Source of the DNA: Plazaster borealis
Taxonomy: Eukaryota > Echinodermata > Asteroidea > Forcipulatida > Labidiasteridae
Length of the DNA stretch: 64,000 nt
Direction of reading: 5' to 3'
Assembly: GCA_021014325.1 (NCBI GenBank)
Contig: CM037469.1
Span: 12,342,663-12,406,662, forward strand
Shown: positions 35,409-45,122 of the stretch, one piece after another
How positions within the stretch are numbered: the stretch's first letter is position 1
Layout: every line of letters starts with the position of its first letter
Notes under the pieces: generated by a model
Told to the model about the DNA's origin: nothing
The model's database searches: none
The model's input: the letters and a program-made list of their open reading frames with translations, nothing else
Made by a program: the position numbers and the translations under genes

Positions 35409-35417
35409 TATATATAG
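35409..35417 (+). promoter_or_regulatory. TATA box of the GPCR gene
   Basis: TATATATAG lies about 190 bp upstream of the ATG at 35609, followed by a pyrimidine-rich stretch suitable for initiation about 30 bp on. No intron is needed between this point and the start codon. Confidence 0.55.
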
Positions 35418-35608
35418 TCTTTCTCTTCGTCGAGAATCTTGGTTTGTCGAAATTGAACATTGATCTATAGTTTTCTTTACGGAGCCCGGTTATTTGTGTA
35501 TGACTGAAGGAATACACGCGTCTATAGAAGAGGAGTGAACATTGGTATCTAACTGATTGTAGCAGGAATTAACACCACCGTTTTCAATAACAAGCACATC
35601 TCACCGTT

Positions 35609-36583
35609 ATGGCGTACGAAACTTCACTCGTCTTCATCATCCAGACCGTTGTAGGCATTATCGGCTTGTTGGGAAACTGCTTGGTCTGCATTGTCATCTG
35701 GCGAACTCCGGCGATGCACACCACCACCAACGCTTTCATCTTCAATCAAGCTACCGTGGACTTTCTTGGCTCCATCTTCATGTTGATGAGCAGCGTTGTT
35801 CCGGTTCCTGAGATCCTACCTTCGGGAACGGCTGGAGTTCTTCTCTGTCGAATCTGGATCTCCAATTATTTCCTTTGGGCTTGCTACGTTACGTCATCAT
35901 TCAACCTAGTAGCCCTCACCTTTGAGAGGTACCTGGCTATAGTTTACCCCTTCAAGTTTCACCAAGTCTGTCATCGTCTTGGGGTGACCATAGTCATTGT
36001 GTTTGTCTGGGTGGCTGGATTCTCCGTCGCCCTCTACGCCGTAGAAATATACCGCTTTCGAGAGGGTCTTTGCGTGCGCTTCTTTGACGAAAAACTCCGC
36101 GTTGTTGGGACATTGATACCGGGCTTTCAGTATTTCATCCCCGTAGTCTCGATGCTCTTCGCCTACATCCATATCACCGTAGAGCTGAAGCGGAGCGCCC
36201 AACGGCTCGCTCGCATCATGGGACCCAACGTCGCTGTGGGAGCCGGGACGTCGTCAGCTCAAGCGCATGAGTCAGCCGATGAGTCCCTGCTGCGAGCCAG
36301 ACGCAACACCTTCAAGACGCTGCTCACCGTGTTCATTGCGTACGTCACATGCTGGACCCTCAACGCCAGTATCATTCTCGCTGGGTCCCTGGGTTTCCCC
36401 TCGGATGACGAGTCGGCTCATTACATCATCTCCGTATCTCTCGTGGCGGCCAACTCAGCCGTCAACCCCATCATCTATGCATTCAAGTACAAACAGTTCC
36501 AAACAGGAATAAGGAAGATGTTAAAGTTGAACAACGCGGTGTTGGACGGGATGAATCCATCAACTGCTATCACTTTGGCTTGA
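35609..36583 (+). CDS. Intronless rhodopsin-family G-protein-coupled receptor
   Basis: The 324 residues show seven membrane segments typical of class A GPCRs: TM1 with GN (22-23), TM2 with Asp51 (ATVDF), the disulfide pair Cys80 at TM3 and Cys155 in loop 2, ERY (106-108) at the end of TM3, Cys248-Trp249 in TM6 and NPIIY (286-290) in TM7, followed by a basic helix-8-like tail. An in-frame TAA lies 18 bases before the ATG, so this start is firm for an unspliced message. The extracellular N-terminus is only ~7 residues, with no glycosylation site. The TM6 CWxP proline is replaced by Leu251, which is unusual. The ligand is unknown; the profile fits the lineage-expanded, often single-exon GPCRs known from sea urchins. 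Confidence 0.95.
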   Translation: MAYETSLVFIIQTVVGIIGLLGNCLVCIVIWRTPAMHTTTNAFIFNQATVDFLGSIFMLMSSVVPVPEILPSGTAGVLLCRIWISNYFLWACYVTSSFNLVALTFERYLAIVYPFKFHQVCHRLGVTIVIVFVWVAGFSVALYAVEIYRFREGLCVRFFDEKLRVVGTLIPGFQYFIPVVSMLFAYIHITVELKRSAQRLARIMGPNVAVGAGTSSAQAHESADESLLRARRNTFKTLLTVFIAYVTCWTLNASIILAGSLGFPSDDESAHYIISVSLVAANSAVNPIIYAFKYKQFQTGIRKMLKLNNAVLDGMNPSTAITLA

Positions 36584-36707
36584 GTTTTAAATTGCCAAGT
36601 ATAGGACAACCGGCACAGTTTTAAAAGTTCACCGGCAGCCATTCAATGTTTGTTGACAAGTAACGTAAGCACCAATAATGTTGTTTTTCACCTTAAAAAA
36701 ATAATCA

Positions 36708-36713
36708 AATAAA
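36708..36713 (+). terminator. Poly(A) signal of the GPCR gene
   Basis: AATAAA about 125 bases after the stop codon. Confidence 0.6.
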
Positions 36714-36759
36714 ATATTGAACACAAAATCCCATACAATAATACTTTCTCTCACAGGGG

Positions 36760-36972
36760 TACACTCTAAATACTCTCTGGTTAGGCTGACCAAGAAAATG
36801 GAAAAAAAAGAAAAGAAAAGAAAGAAAGAGAGATTAACTTGGATTCTGCGTCAGCTTGACACACAAAGGTCATTTTGACACAGAGTTCGGTTCACACTGA
36901 CCCAGAAATGGGTCAGGCCCCACGGGACCAGGATCCGGGTCAATTCTGACCCGGGAGATTTTAGAGTGTATG
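36760..36972. mobile_element. MITE with tacactctaaa termini
   Basis: The left end tacactctaaatactctc and right end gagattttagagtgta are inverted. The right half holds 'gacccagaaatgggtcaggc' and 'cgggtcaattctgacccgg', the words also found in the element at 56741-57221. Contains a purine-rich (GAAA)n run. Confidence 0.75.
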
Positions 36973-37044
36973 CAAAGAACAGAAACGTACATCGGTTTCC
37001 CATTCTTACGAACTTTACAGGAAACTGTATTTGACAAATTTGTC

Positions 37045-37419
37045 TTAAAGGCATCGTACACGTTTGGTAATTGTCACAGACCAGTGTTCTCACTTGGTGT
37101 ATCCCAACATATGCATCAAATAACAAGCCTGTGAAAATTTGGGCTCAATTGGTCATCGAAGTTGCAAGAAAAAGATGAAAGAAAAAACACCCTTGTTATA
37201 CAAATGTGTGTTCTTTCAGATAGGAATAAAAACTTCTTGCAGGAAGTTTTTATTATTTTAGTGAGAAATTACCTCTTTCTCAAAAACTACGTTACTTCAG
37301 AGGGAGTCGTTTCTCACAATGTTTTATATTATCAACCGCTCTCCGTTGCTTGTTACCAAGTCAGTTTTTATGCTAATAGATATTTTGAGTAATTACCAAA
37401 TGTGTATAGTGCCTTTAAT
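37045..37419 (+). mobile_element. MITE family A, copy 4
   Basis: Complete copy: left terminus 'aaaggcatcgtacacgtttg', right terminus 'attaccaaatgtgtatagtg' plus 'ccttt'. Confidence 0.88.
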
Positions 37420-37651
37420 TCGTAAGCTGTAGTGACCTTTACAAAATGTCAATATTAAAAAAAATTGGAAGTCGGTTTTTGCACAAGTTATTAATTTTCT
37501 TCTCACTTTATACTGTTAACATCTTCAACAAGTTTCAGTACCTAACACGTTATAGTTTTGCAATTACACTATTGTTTGCATAAACGACGTATCACTAACT
37601 CAGAATAATGTATGCCCATTCCAGTCAGCATAGAGCAGCTGTGTTGAAAAC

Positions 37652-38205
37652 AGCTCGATTGAAAATTCAGAATGATCTCTTAATGGCTGTGAACAGAAAA
37701 CATGTATCCAAGTAGGTCTTATTACATTTAAGTGCTGCATTCGACACATTAGATCTTAGTATTTTATTGACTTTACACTTAATAATTAAACAAATGAAAT
37801 TGCCCGTAAAGCCTTTACTTTTGGGTTGTCAGTGTTGACAGCTCGATTGAAAATTCAGAATGATCTCTTAATGTCTGTGAACAGAAAACATGCATCCCAG
37901 TAGATCTTATTAGATTTACGTGCTGCATTCGACACATTAGATCTTAGTATTTCACTGACTTTACACTTAATAAATAAACAAATGAGATTGCTCGTAAAAC
38001 CTTAACTGTTGTGTTTTCAGTGTTGGCAGCTCGATTAAAAATTCAGAATGATCTCTTAATGTCTGTGAACAGAAAGCATGTATCCCAGTAGGTCTTATTA
38101 AATTTAAGTGCTGCATTCGACACATTAGATTTTAGTATTGTATTGACATACAATTATAAATATGAAATTGCTCGTAAAACCTCTACTGTTGTATTTTCAG
38201 TGTTG
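37652..38205 (+). repeat. 188-bp tandem repeat made from a LINE reverse-transcriptase segment
   Basis: Three units start at 37652, 37840 and 38028 with exact 188-bp spacing. Each encodes, with stops, a stretch like 'ARLKIQNDLLMSVNRKH' followed by 'LLDLRAAFDTLDLSI', which corresponds to RT motif A (L-x-L-D-L-S-A-A-F-D-T) and its upstream helix in CR1/L2/Jockey-type LINEs. Because 188 is not a multiple of three, the frame changes between units, so no protein is made. Confidence 0.85.
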
Positions 38206-38918
38206 ATAGAGAGAGAGAGAGCATTTCAACAACATAGAATGGCTGTTTTCTTTTTAACGGCAATCACCTTCTCTGAAAATGGACTGTAGGCCTACCCCCA
38301 AAACGCGATTGCAAATGATTAAACAGTACACCCCCCTCCGCCCCCTGTAAACAGCTGTATAGCTGAAGCCTCCATATCGGAAACGGCCTACTATGTTTCA
38401 ATCTTGAAGCCCTCCGTTTATTAATTTTAATATCAGTGTCACTCCTCATTTAATAAGGTTTGAAACATTGCCAATCGTCGAGACGATTTGAACAAACAGA
38501 ACAATTCATCATTGCTGATGTTGATTGCAGCAATAGAAACATGAGCTCGTTTACGAGGGCGTAACATAAGCCGTTTGTACGCAGTTTTCAATCAAACGTG
38601 ATCGCCTTAATTGGTGAAACTTTTCATCAGATTGATTTAACGAATCGTTTATTGAAACCTAGGCCTATAGAATGGGAATTAAACTATTAGTAAATAATTT
38701 ACTCATAATGCGCTTATAACAAAATTATTAGATTTGTTTGTAATGCAATTATTCCATAAAGCAACGGGAGTGTTCATGTACGTTATCAAAGACGTTCAAC
38801 CACAGATAGGCCTATCACTCAAACTCAAAGAAACATAAAATAACTCCTGACACAATTTTTATTGCAGTATATTTGTTTTTACAACCATCCAGAGAGGCAT
38901 AATTCTTTCTTCAAACTC
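38206..38918. other. Non-coding stretch
   Basis: No gene or repeat family was recognised. Confidence 0.4.
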
Positions 38919-39298
38919 TTAAAAGTATCGTACACGTTTGGTAATGACTCAAAACAAATATTAGCATAACAACTTACTTGATAACAAGCAACGGAGAGCT
39001 GTTGATAGTAAAAAACATTGTAGGAAACGACTCCCTCTGAAGTAACGTAGTTTTTGAGAAAGACGTAATTTCTCATTAAAATAAAAAAAACTTCTTGCAA
39101 GAAGTTTTTATTCCTATCTGAAAGCACACAAATTTGTACAACTAGGGTGTTTTTTCTTTCATCATTTTCTTGCAACTTCGATGACCAATTGAGCCCAAAT
39201 TTTCACGGACTTCCTATTTTATGCATATGTTGGGATACACCAAGCGAGAACACTGGTCTTTGACAATTACCAAACGTGTTCAGGTCATGCCTTTTAAG
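38919..39298 (-). mobile_element. MITE family A, copy 5
   Basis: Complete copy in reverse: left 'aaaagtatcgtacacgtttg', right 'ttaccaaacgtgttcaggtc'. A small insertion lies near the right end. Confidence 0.88.
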
Positions 39299-39317
39299 AG
39301 AAAGGGAAATTACCAAT

Positions 39318-39553
39318 TCAATTTTGTGATGTACTAATTTTTCAACAGATATAGCCCCATGTGAGTGGGGGAAAAATTACAAGTCTCTTCTAACCTCACG
39401 TTAAAACTGTGTAAATTGCCATCGGATTTGGCATCAAAAACAATGGCTATTTTAAACACCATTTTAACGTAGGTTAGAGACTTGTAATTTTCCCCCAACA
39501 ATCATGAGGACTGTATCTATTGGAAAAAAAAGAACTCATCACAAAATTGTACC
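39318..39553. mobile_element. Foldback MITE, ~90-bp arms
   Basis: The left arm contains 'caattttgtgatgtacta' and 'ttacaagtctcttctaacct'; the right arm contains 'aggttagagacttgtaattt' and 'ctcatcacaaaattg'. The loop region is about 40-60 bp. Confidence 0.75.
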
Positions 39554-39805
39554 ATATTAAACTAAACTCTTTATGTCCAGGAAGATTGCAAAGCCTTTGG
39601 TCATGCCGAATAAAATAAACACAGTATATTATTTACTACCTAAAATATTTAATAAAAATAAAACCAGGCCTATCTCTCGGTTGTTATATCTTTTATCAGG
39701 TCGAGCATTTTATATTGAATTTTTGGTGCAAACTCTTTGCGGTGTTCTCTCCATAATATGACATTTATATTGTACACGCCCGTGCAATGGGACATACTGA
39801 TATCG

Positions 39806-40160
39806 TGGCACCTGATGGACTCTTCTCTGGAAAATTAAAATGATATTTAATAAGGCACGATTAATTTAAAAAACCAAGAAGAGTTTTGAGTCTGTAATTG
39901 TTTTTAAAAGGAGCAGTGTAAATATTGTAAAACGAGATAAGAGAAAATTCGTGCCGTGATTAAATCTACAGCAAGGCCCAAAGAAATTTCATTTTATCGG
40001 CACCTGGTGGACTCTTCTCTGGGAAATTAAAATAATATTTAATAAAGCACAATTAATTTAAAAAACCAAGAAGATTTCTGAGTCTGTAATTGTTTTTAAA
40101 AGGAGCGAGAACACTTGTGCCGTGATTAAATCTACAAGCAAGGCCCAAAGAGATTTCTTT
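39806..40160 (+). repeat. Tandem duplication, ~190-bp unit
   Basis: The unit beginning 'cacctgatggactcttctct' and ending 'caaggcccaaagaaatttc' (39806-39992) is repeated at 40000-40160 with small deletions. Confidence 0.8.
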
Positions 40161-40218
40161 GTTCATTATATTAAAAGAAAAACAGAGTATAATTCTTTAT
40201 ATAAGGCACACTTCTTAT

Positions 40219-40297
40219 GAGTATAACGGTTAGCCCAATTGAATAACTGATGGTATTGCATATTGCAAGACCCTGGTTCGAATCCCAGTTGGCTCAG
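40219..40297 (+). repeat. tRNA-like sequence (retroposon or pseudogene)
   Basis: Carries a perfect B-box (GGTTCGAATCC) in 'ctggttcgaatcccag', but the T-stem is off by one base and the A-box (taacggttag) is poor. Probably a tRNA-derived retroposon head rather than a tRNA gene. Confidence 0.4.
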
Positions 40298-40424
40298 AAT
40301 TTGTTTTCTTTTTTCTACACATTAAACTAAAAAACGAAAAGTATGCAACACATGTCATAGGTTTATATTGACTGTAGCATTGACGGCTTGACGGCTTAAC
40401 GGCTTGATCAATAGTTTTTCGGCT

Positions 40425-40629
40425 ATAAGCCGAACACCTAAAAATAAACCAGAAAAACCCCAATATGTGTTCGTGCACATATTGAACGAACACCTAAACA
40501 GATCAAAATCAAGAGGTGTTCGTGCACATATTGCACGAACACCTAAACAGAACAAAATCAAGAGGTGTTCGTGTACATATTGCATGAACACCTAACAGGA
40601 GGTGCTCGTGCATATATCGCACGAACACC
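40425..40629 (+). repeat. Array of five hairpins, aggtgttcg...cgaacacct type
   Basis: Palindromic units lie at about 40425-40438, 40465-40495, 40514-40544, 40563-40593 and 40600-40629, mostly 49 bp apart with linkers 'aaacagaacaaaatcaag'. The best unit reads aggtgttcgtgcac, atat, then ttgcacgaacacct. The same outer arms occur at 33251-33338 with a different but still paired inner stem. The first unit (inner stem cggct/agccg) shows only the right half-arm. Confidence 0.9.
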
Positions 40630-42238
40630 GGAAAACTACAATTATAAATTATAAATTGTAAATAATTTCCTAAATCTTTGAAAAATATTATATTTTTAAA
40701 AGCTGACTTCAATTTCCGCTTCACATTTGACCATAAAACATGCAATGCAAATTAGATCGGTACCGTACCCAAACTGCGCGAAACTATGACATCGTTGTCT
40801 CGGCGACGCCATGCATCATCACGTAAAATCCATACGACCCAAGATCTGTTTTCGCACTAAGTAAACGAAGCACTTATATCCCGATCCATTTAAGTGCTTC
40901 AACTTCCCTGACTAAACTCAAATGCTGGAAATGGCCAACAGATCGTACCACACCATCCAAGATGATATATTGAAAATGTTTTCTGTGCATTTCCGATGAT
41001 ATTTTACATGTAAGTGACTTCTTTACATTTCCCAGCTCTTTTCTAGAAATATTTGAGTTTTACCCAGTAATTTATGAATGTTCTCTAATTAGCTAACCAT
41101 TTAGGGGCGCGGAACCACCCCCGACTTTATCCCCGAGGGACGAAAGGGCAAATATTAATAAATATTAATGAATATATGCATTTCTCAATAGTTTTTACAT
41201 TTAAGTGTCTTCTTTACATGCCCAGCTATTGTCTCTAAGATTTTTGTAGTCCTTTAGCTACCAGTAATTGGTATATTTCTCTAATTATCTAAGTTCTTAA
41301 TGGCATGGCATTGCCATTATTTCCTACCACACCATCCAATATTTTTTCTTGAAAATATCCTGTAAAAAACAAAAACAAATCTGGGGCCTCCCTCTTAGAT
41401 ATGTGGAATGGTCCATTCTAGGATATCAAGGAATTTGACTCCCCCAGTCATTACACTTTGGAAAAATTACTTAATTAGTGATTATGTTGCAATATCTGGA
41501 CTGTTGGCCCTTTCCCTCTGTGAAGATAGCTGATGGCTCAGAGGTGCCCGGAAGCTCAATGACTTATTTTATTTTGATGCTACGCTTTTTTCAACAAACA
41601 CAAGCTGGTGAACGTCCCCCCCCCCCTACTCATGAAAACTACTCATGAAACTTTGTTCTAGGTTTTTATGGTTGGCCTGTCGGGCTTATTTAAGTATCGT
41701 TTAATCAACGTTCGTTTATGGTTTTCATAGATTGCTCATTGTTGGTGACACGTTAAAATTGATGTTTTTAACGTTAATTGTGCGGTTTTCATGGTTTGTC
41801 CGTTTTTGGTTGTTTGGTGGTTTTCTTGGTGGGTCCTTTGTTTGATCAGATAACATTCTTAAAGAAGCAAGGTTGTTCCAATCGGTCGCATTTAAAACGT
41901 TGACTCAACTTTAGGTTGAGGTTATCATTGTTGTTCCTGTTTAGACCTGTGGTTACCATTGACTCAACATTTGCTTCAATTTGTCACGGTTGGTCGGATT
42001 TAGGTTGACTCATTTTTCGTTGATTCGTTGAATCATTATTCGCTTGGGTACAATTTTAGTTGAATAATTCACGTTAAAGGTGTTATACAGGATTGGTAGA
42101 GCTGACAAAACAGCCGCAAACAAAGTTCATGTTTTGTGTGATTAACCATTGTACATGTGTAGAGACACGGCGTAGACAGAACAAATGCAGAAAAATGTAA
42201 ACAAATGGCGAAAACTCAATCCTGTCTACGACGCCATT
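40630..42238. other. Non-coding; dispersed repeat debris
   Basis: Two copies (40960-41060, 41165-41300) of a repeat with 'gcatttc...atttttacat' and 'ttctttacatgcccagct'. From about 41690 to 42070 degenerate units built on 'gttgaatcaacgtt'-like words occur, recurring at 43270-43610 and 44980-45090. No gene was seen. Confidence 0.5.
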
Positions 42239-42795
42239 TGTAGAGACACGGGAGGAGGCCCGTCCTCTAATTATAAAGGACGAGGATTCACCAAAAGACA
42301 AAACAAAAAAAGTTACAAATTCTACATGATGACTGTAAAGTATAAAGTAATCTCCTGTACTGATTTTAATCCAAATTCAATGCAACACCGCACATTGACT
42401 ACAAAATAGCATACAACAGTATAGCACAGTCAAACGGTCAAAAGGTCAGCACAACACGAGGCTGCCTACACACACGTACGTACCACACACACAAGTTTAC
42501 AATACGCCAATTCAAATAGCCTTCTACTAAATGACAATATTTATCAAATCAAAATACAATTTAAGACAAAATGATACTCACAGAGAGTTCTAGGACATTA
42601 TCCCTACCCATTGAATAACATTTGGAGCATAGCCAGAGCCATGCTCCCCACAAAATGGAAAGAAATGCAGGTGAAAATATATGTGCTCTCTCTTGCTCAC
42701 AGCTAAATGGAAAAAGAGAAAGATTGTCACGTGACAACTCCAAAAGTAAACTTTCCTACAAGTTGAACAATGAGGGCGCACTTGGGATCCCTACA
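42239..42795 (+). mobile_element. LTR-like element (tgtagagacacggg...), shorter copy
   Basis: Starts TGTAGAGACACGGG and ends GGATCCCTACA, matching both ends of the longer copy at 43840. Contains an imperfect hairpin, ggagcatagccagagccatgctcc-like (one mismatch). No matching target duplication was found. The first 13 bp also occur 80 bp upstream (42158). Confidence 0.65.
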
Positions 42796-42796
42796 C

Positions 42797-42999
42797 CAGA
42801 GCCGTGTATTGAGAGAGTTGCGACAACTTGCGATTAGAAGCCATTTTGTCTCCAAAAAATGCATTGGCGAATACAGGGTGCCAGACTAGTCTGCCCATTG
42901 GGTTGTGCTGCATTTGGGAACAAAATGGCGTCCAGCAACCACGTGACCGGAGAAAGCTGGTCCCTCCATGTCGCAACTCTCTCAATACACAGCTCTGCC
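42797..42999. mobile_element. Short TIR element with ~27-bp ends
   Basis: The left end agagccgtgtattgagagag(ttgcgac) and right end (gtcgcaac)tctctcaatacacagctct are inverted with one mismatch. It sits two bases after the LTR-like copy and just before a MITE remnant, a nest of insertions. The centre has no coding capacity. Confidence 0.75.
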
Positions 43000-43002
43000 C
43001 TA

Positions 43003-43279
43003 CACATGAAAAAACAAACCTGTGAAAATTTGAGCTCATTTGGTCATCGAGCTCACGAGAAAATAGTGAAGAGACCTGATGTGTTTTCTGTTTTTCAAAC
43101 ATCGAGTTTATTATCACGCGTGATAAAAACTAATGTTTTACTCATTTCTCAGAAACGATAGCATTTTGGGCAGAAATATTTTAAGGAACCCCTTTCTACC
43201 ATTACTTACTTTAAATCATGTAAGTTATGTGTGAATCTGTTTTTCGATCTTACCAATAGTGTACAGGGCCTTTAAATCA
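43003..43279 (+). mobile_element. Related MITE (family C), 5' truncated
   Basis: Begins mid-element with 'caaacctgtgaaaatttgag' and 'ttggtcatcgagctcacgag', as in family A, then diverges. The right end is 'accaatagtgtacagggcct'. Confidence 0.6.
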
Positions 43280-43839
43280 ACTTGTTGTTGTTGGTCTATC
43301 ACCGTTTGTCTACTTCCGGTTGATTAGATAACGTTAATCAACGTTCGCTTTAAGTTACTGGTCCACTTTTAATTGATAAATTCACGATGAATCAACTTTT
43401 TTTGTTGGTCTATCACCGTTTTTCTACTTCCGGTTGATTAGATCAGTTGAATCAAGGTTCGCTTTAGGTTGCCGTTGGTCTCATTTCACGTTGAATCCAA
43501 GTTTGCTGTTTGTTATTACCGTAGTTTATTTCCATTTGTCCACTTTTGGTTCATAATTTAACATTGAATCATTGTTTGCGTAAGGTTACCATCAATATGC
43601 AACTTTTATAGGCGGGAAAAAAGAAGATAGTACAAACTCATAAATAATATAAGAATTTGTTGGAATTTATTCATCCAATTATAATTTGGCCTGCCTCTTT
43701 TCTATCAATCGATTTATTTGCTTAGGCATCGAAAGCTCCAACTACAGTTTTAATTGCTAATTATTAGTTAAATATTAAAGAGATTAAACTAAAAAGCGTG
43801 TAACTACGACTGCAAATTCCATGAATCCTGAATAGTATG

Positions 43840-44771
43840 TGTAGAGACACGGGAAGAAGGCCGGTCCTCTATTTAAAAAGGACGAGGATTCGCCAAAATA
43901 CATCAATAATAATAAATGCAATCAATGACGTCTAAAATGAAATAAACTCTCCTGTACAGGTTTAATTTCTCCAATACAAAAGTACAAAATATGCAATACA
44001 GTGCAAAAAGTCACAATAATATACACTACACAACTACAGTGCACTGTCAAAGCAAGGTCACAAAAAGGTCAGCACACATGATCTGGCTACACGGACGCAC
44101 GTGTATGCGGCACCTAAATGTAGCCCGAGCCCGTTCCCCCACCCAAATTGTTTTTAAATAATAATAATACAAAATAAATAAAATAAAATCACACTTTTAC
44201 TTTAGGTTCAACTTTGCGTCTACATTGGTCGGGGCGACATTTAGGTACATGTTCGGGGCTACATTTAGGTCGGGGCGACATTTAGGTACAGGTTTGGGGC
44301 TACATTTAGGTCGGGCGACATTTCGGTACAGGTTTGGGGCTACATTTAGGTCGGGGCGACATTTAGGAACAGGTTTGGGGCTACCTTTAGGTCCGGGCGA
44401 CATTTAGGGCTCGGGCTACATTTAGTGGCCGCACACACGTGTGACGGTGCCGCCTGGCAATACACACATGGATTCAATGATTCCGATCAAAATAGAGCCC
44501 TAGAAATCACAGTAGTTCAGGTATAAATGAGGGTTTGCATACAAAATAATACTCACAGACATCTCTACACCTCTATTACTGCAATATAAATAGCTTTTTG
44601 GAGCATGGCCAGAGCCATGCTCCCTACAAAAATAGAGAGAAATACCACTCAAATAAAATGTGCTCTTTCAAGAAACGAAGCTATAGAAAAAGAGAAAGAT
44701 TGCCACGTGACAACTCCAAAAGTAAACTTTCCTACAAGTTGACCAATGAGGGCGCACTTGGGATCCCTACA
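43840..44771 (+). mobile_element. Solo-LTR-like insertion with 4-bp target duplication
   Basis: The TGTAG...CTACA block is flanked by tatg on both sides (43836-43839 and 44772-44775). It contains a TATA-like TATAAATAG near 44585, then a perfect 10-bp-arm hairpin (44600-44623, ggagcatggc/gccatgctcc). No internal coding sequence, so a solo LTR is the simplest reading; a TIR transposon with TGTAG ends is the alternative. Compared with the copy at 42239 it has an extra ~330-bp insertion (44110-44440). Confidence 0.7.
44227..44430 (+). repeat. Minisatellite, 40-41-bp unit, ~4.5 copies
   Basis: The unit has 'ggggcgacatttaggtacag' and 'gtttggggctacatttag'. The array is bracketed by an inverted repeat (left 44110-44136, right 44407-44440) built on 'taaatgtagcccgagccc' and 'gggctcgggctacattta', and lies inside the solo-LTR-like element. 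Confidence 0.85.
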
Positions 44772-45122
44772 TATGTAACACACGTCATGTACATGGATGT
44801 ACATATTGACTGTAGCATGCATGTTAATCAATTACATCAATTACAAATTTACTATCGAATACAGCTTACAAATATTACACTAACTACTTGATAGAACGTA
44901 GTTGTACACCATTATTGGATCATCGGTTACATGCAACGTGAAAGTATATGACTATAGTTGAGAGAATGTTAATGTAACAATGTTTCAACGTTCACTTGCT
45001 AACGTTAATAAGTTAACTTTGAATCAACGTTAACAGATAACGGTTAATGTAACGTTGAATCAACGTTAATTAAACGTTGTTTCGACGTTCTTGTGATTAG
45101 GGGAGTTAACTGTCTTTACGAT

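Noticed and set aside
40219..40297. Functional tRNA gene
   Set aside because: Good B-box, but the T-stem is shifted by one base and no complete cloverleaf could be drawn.
40425..40629. CRISPR-like array
   Set aside because: The repeated part is a palindrome with near-identical linkers instead of unique spacers, no cas genes are present, and the DNA is animal.
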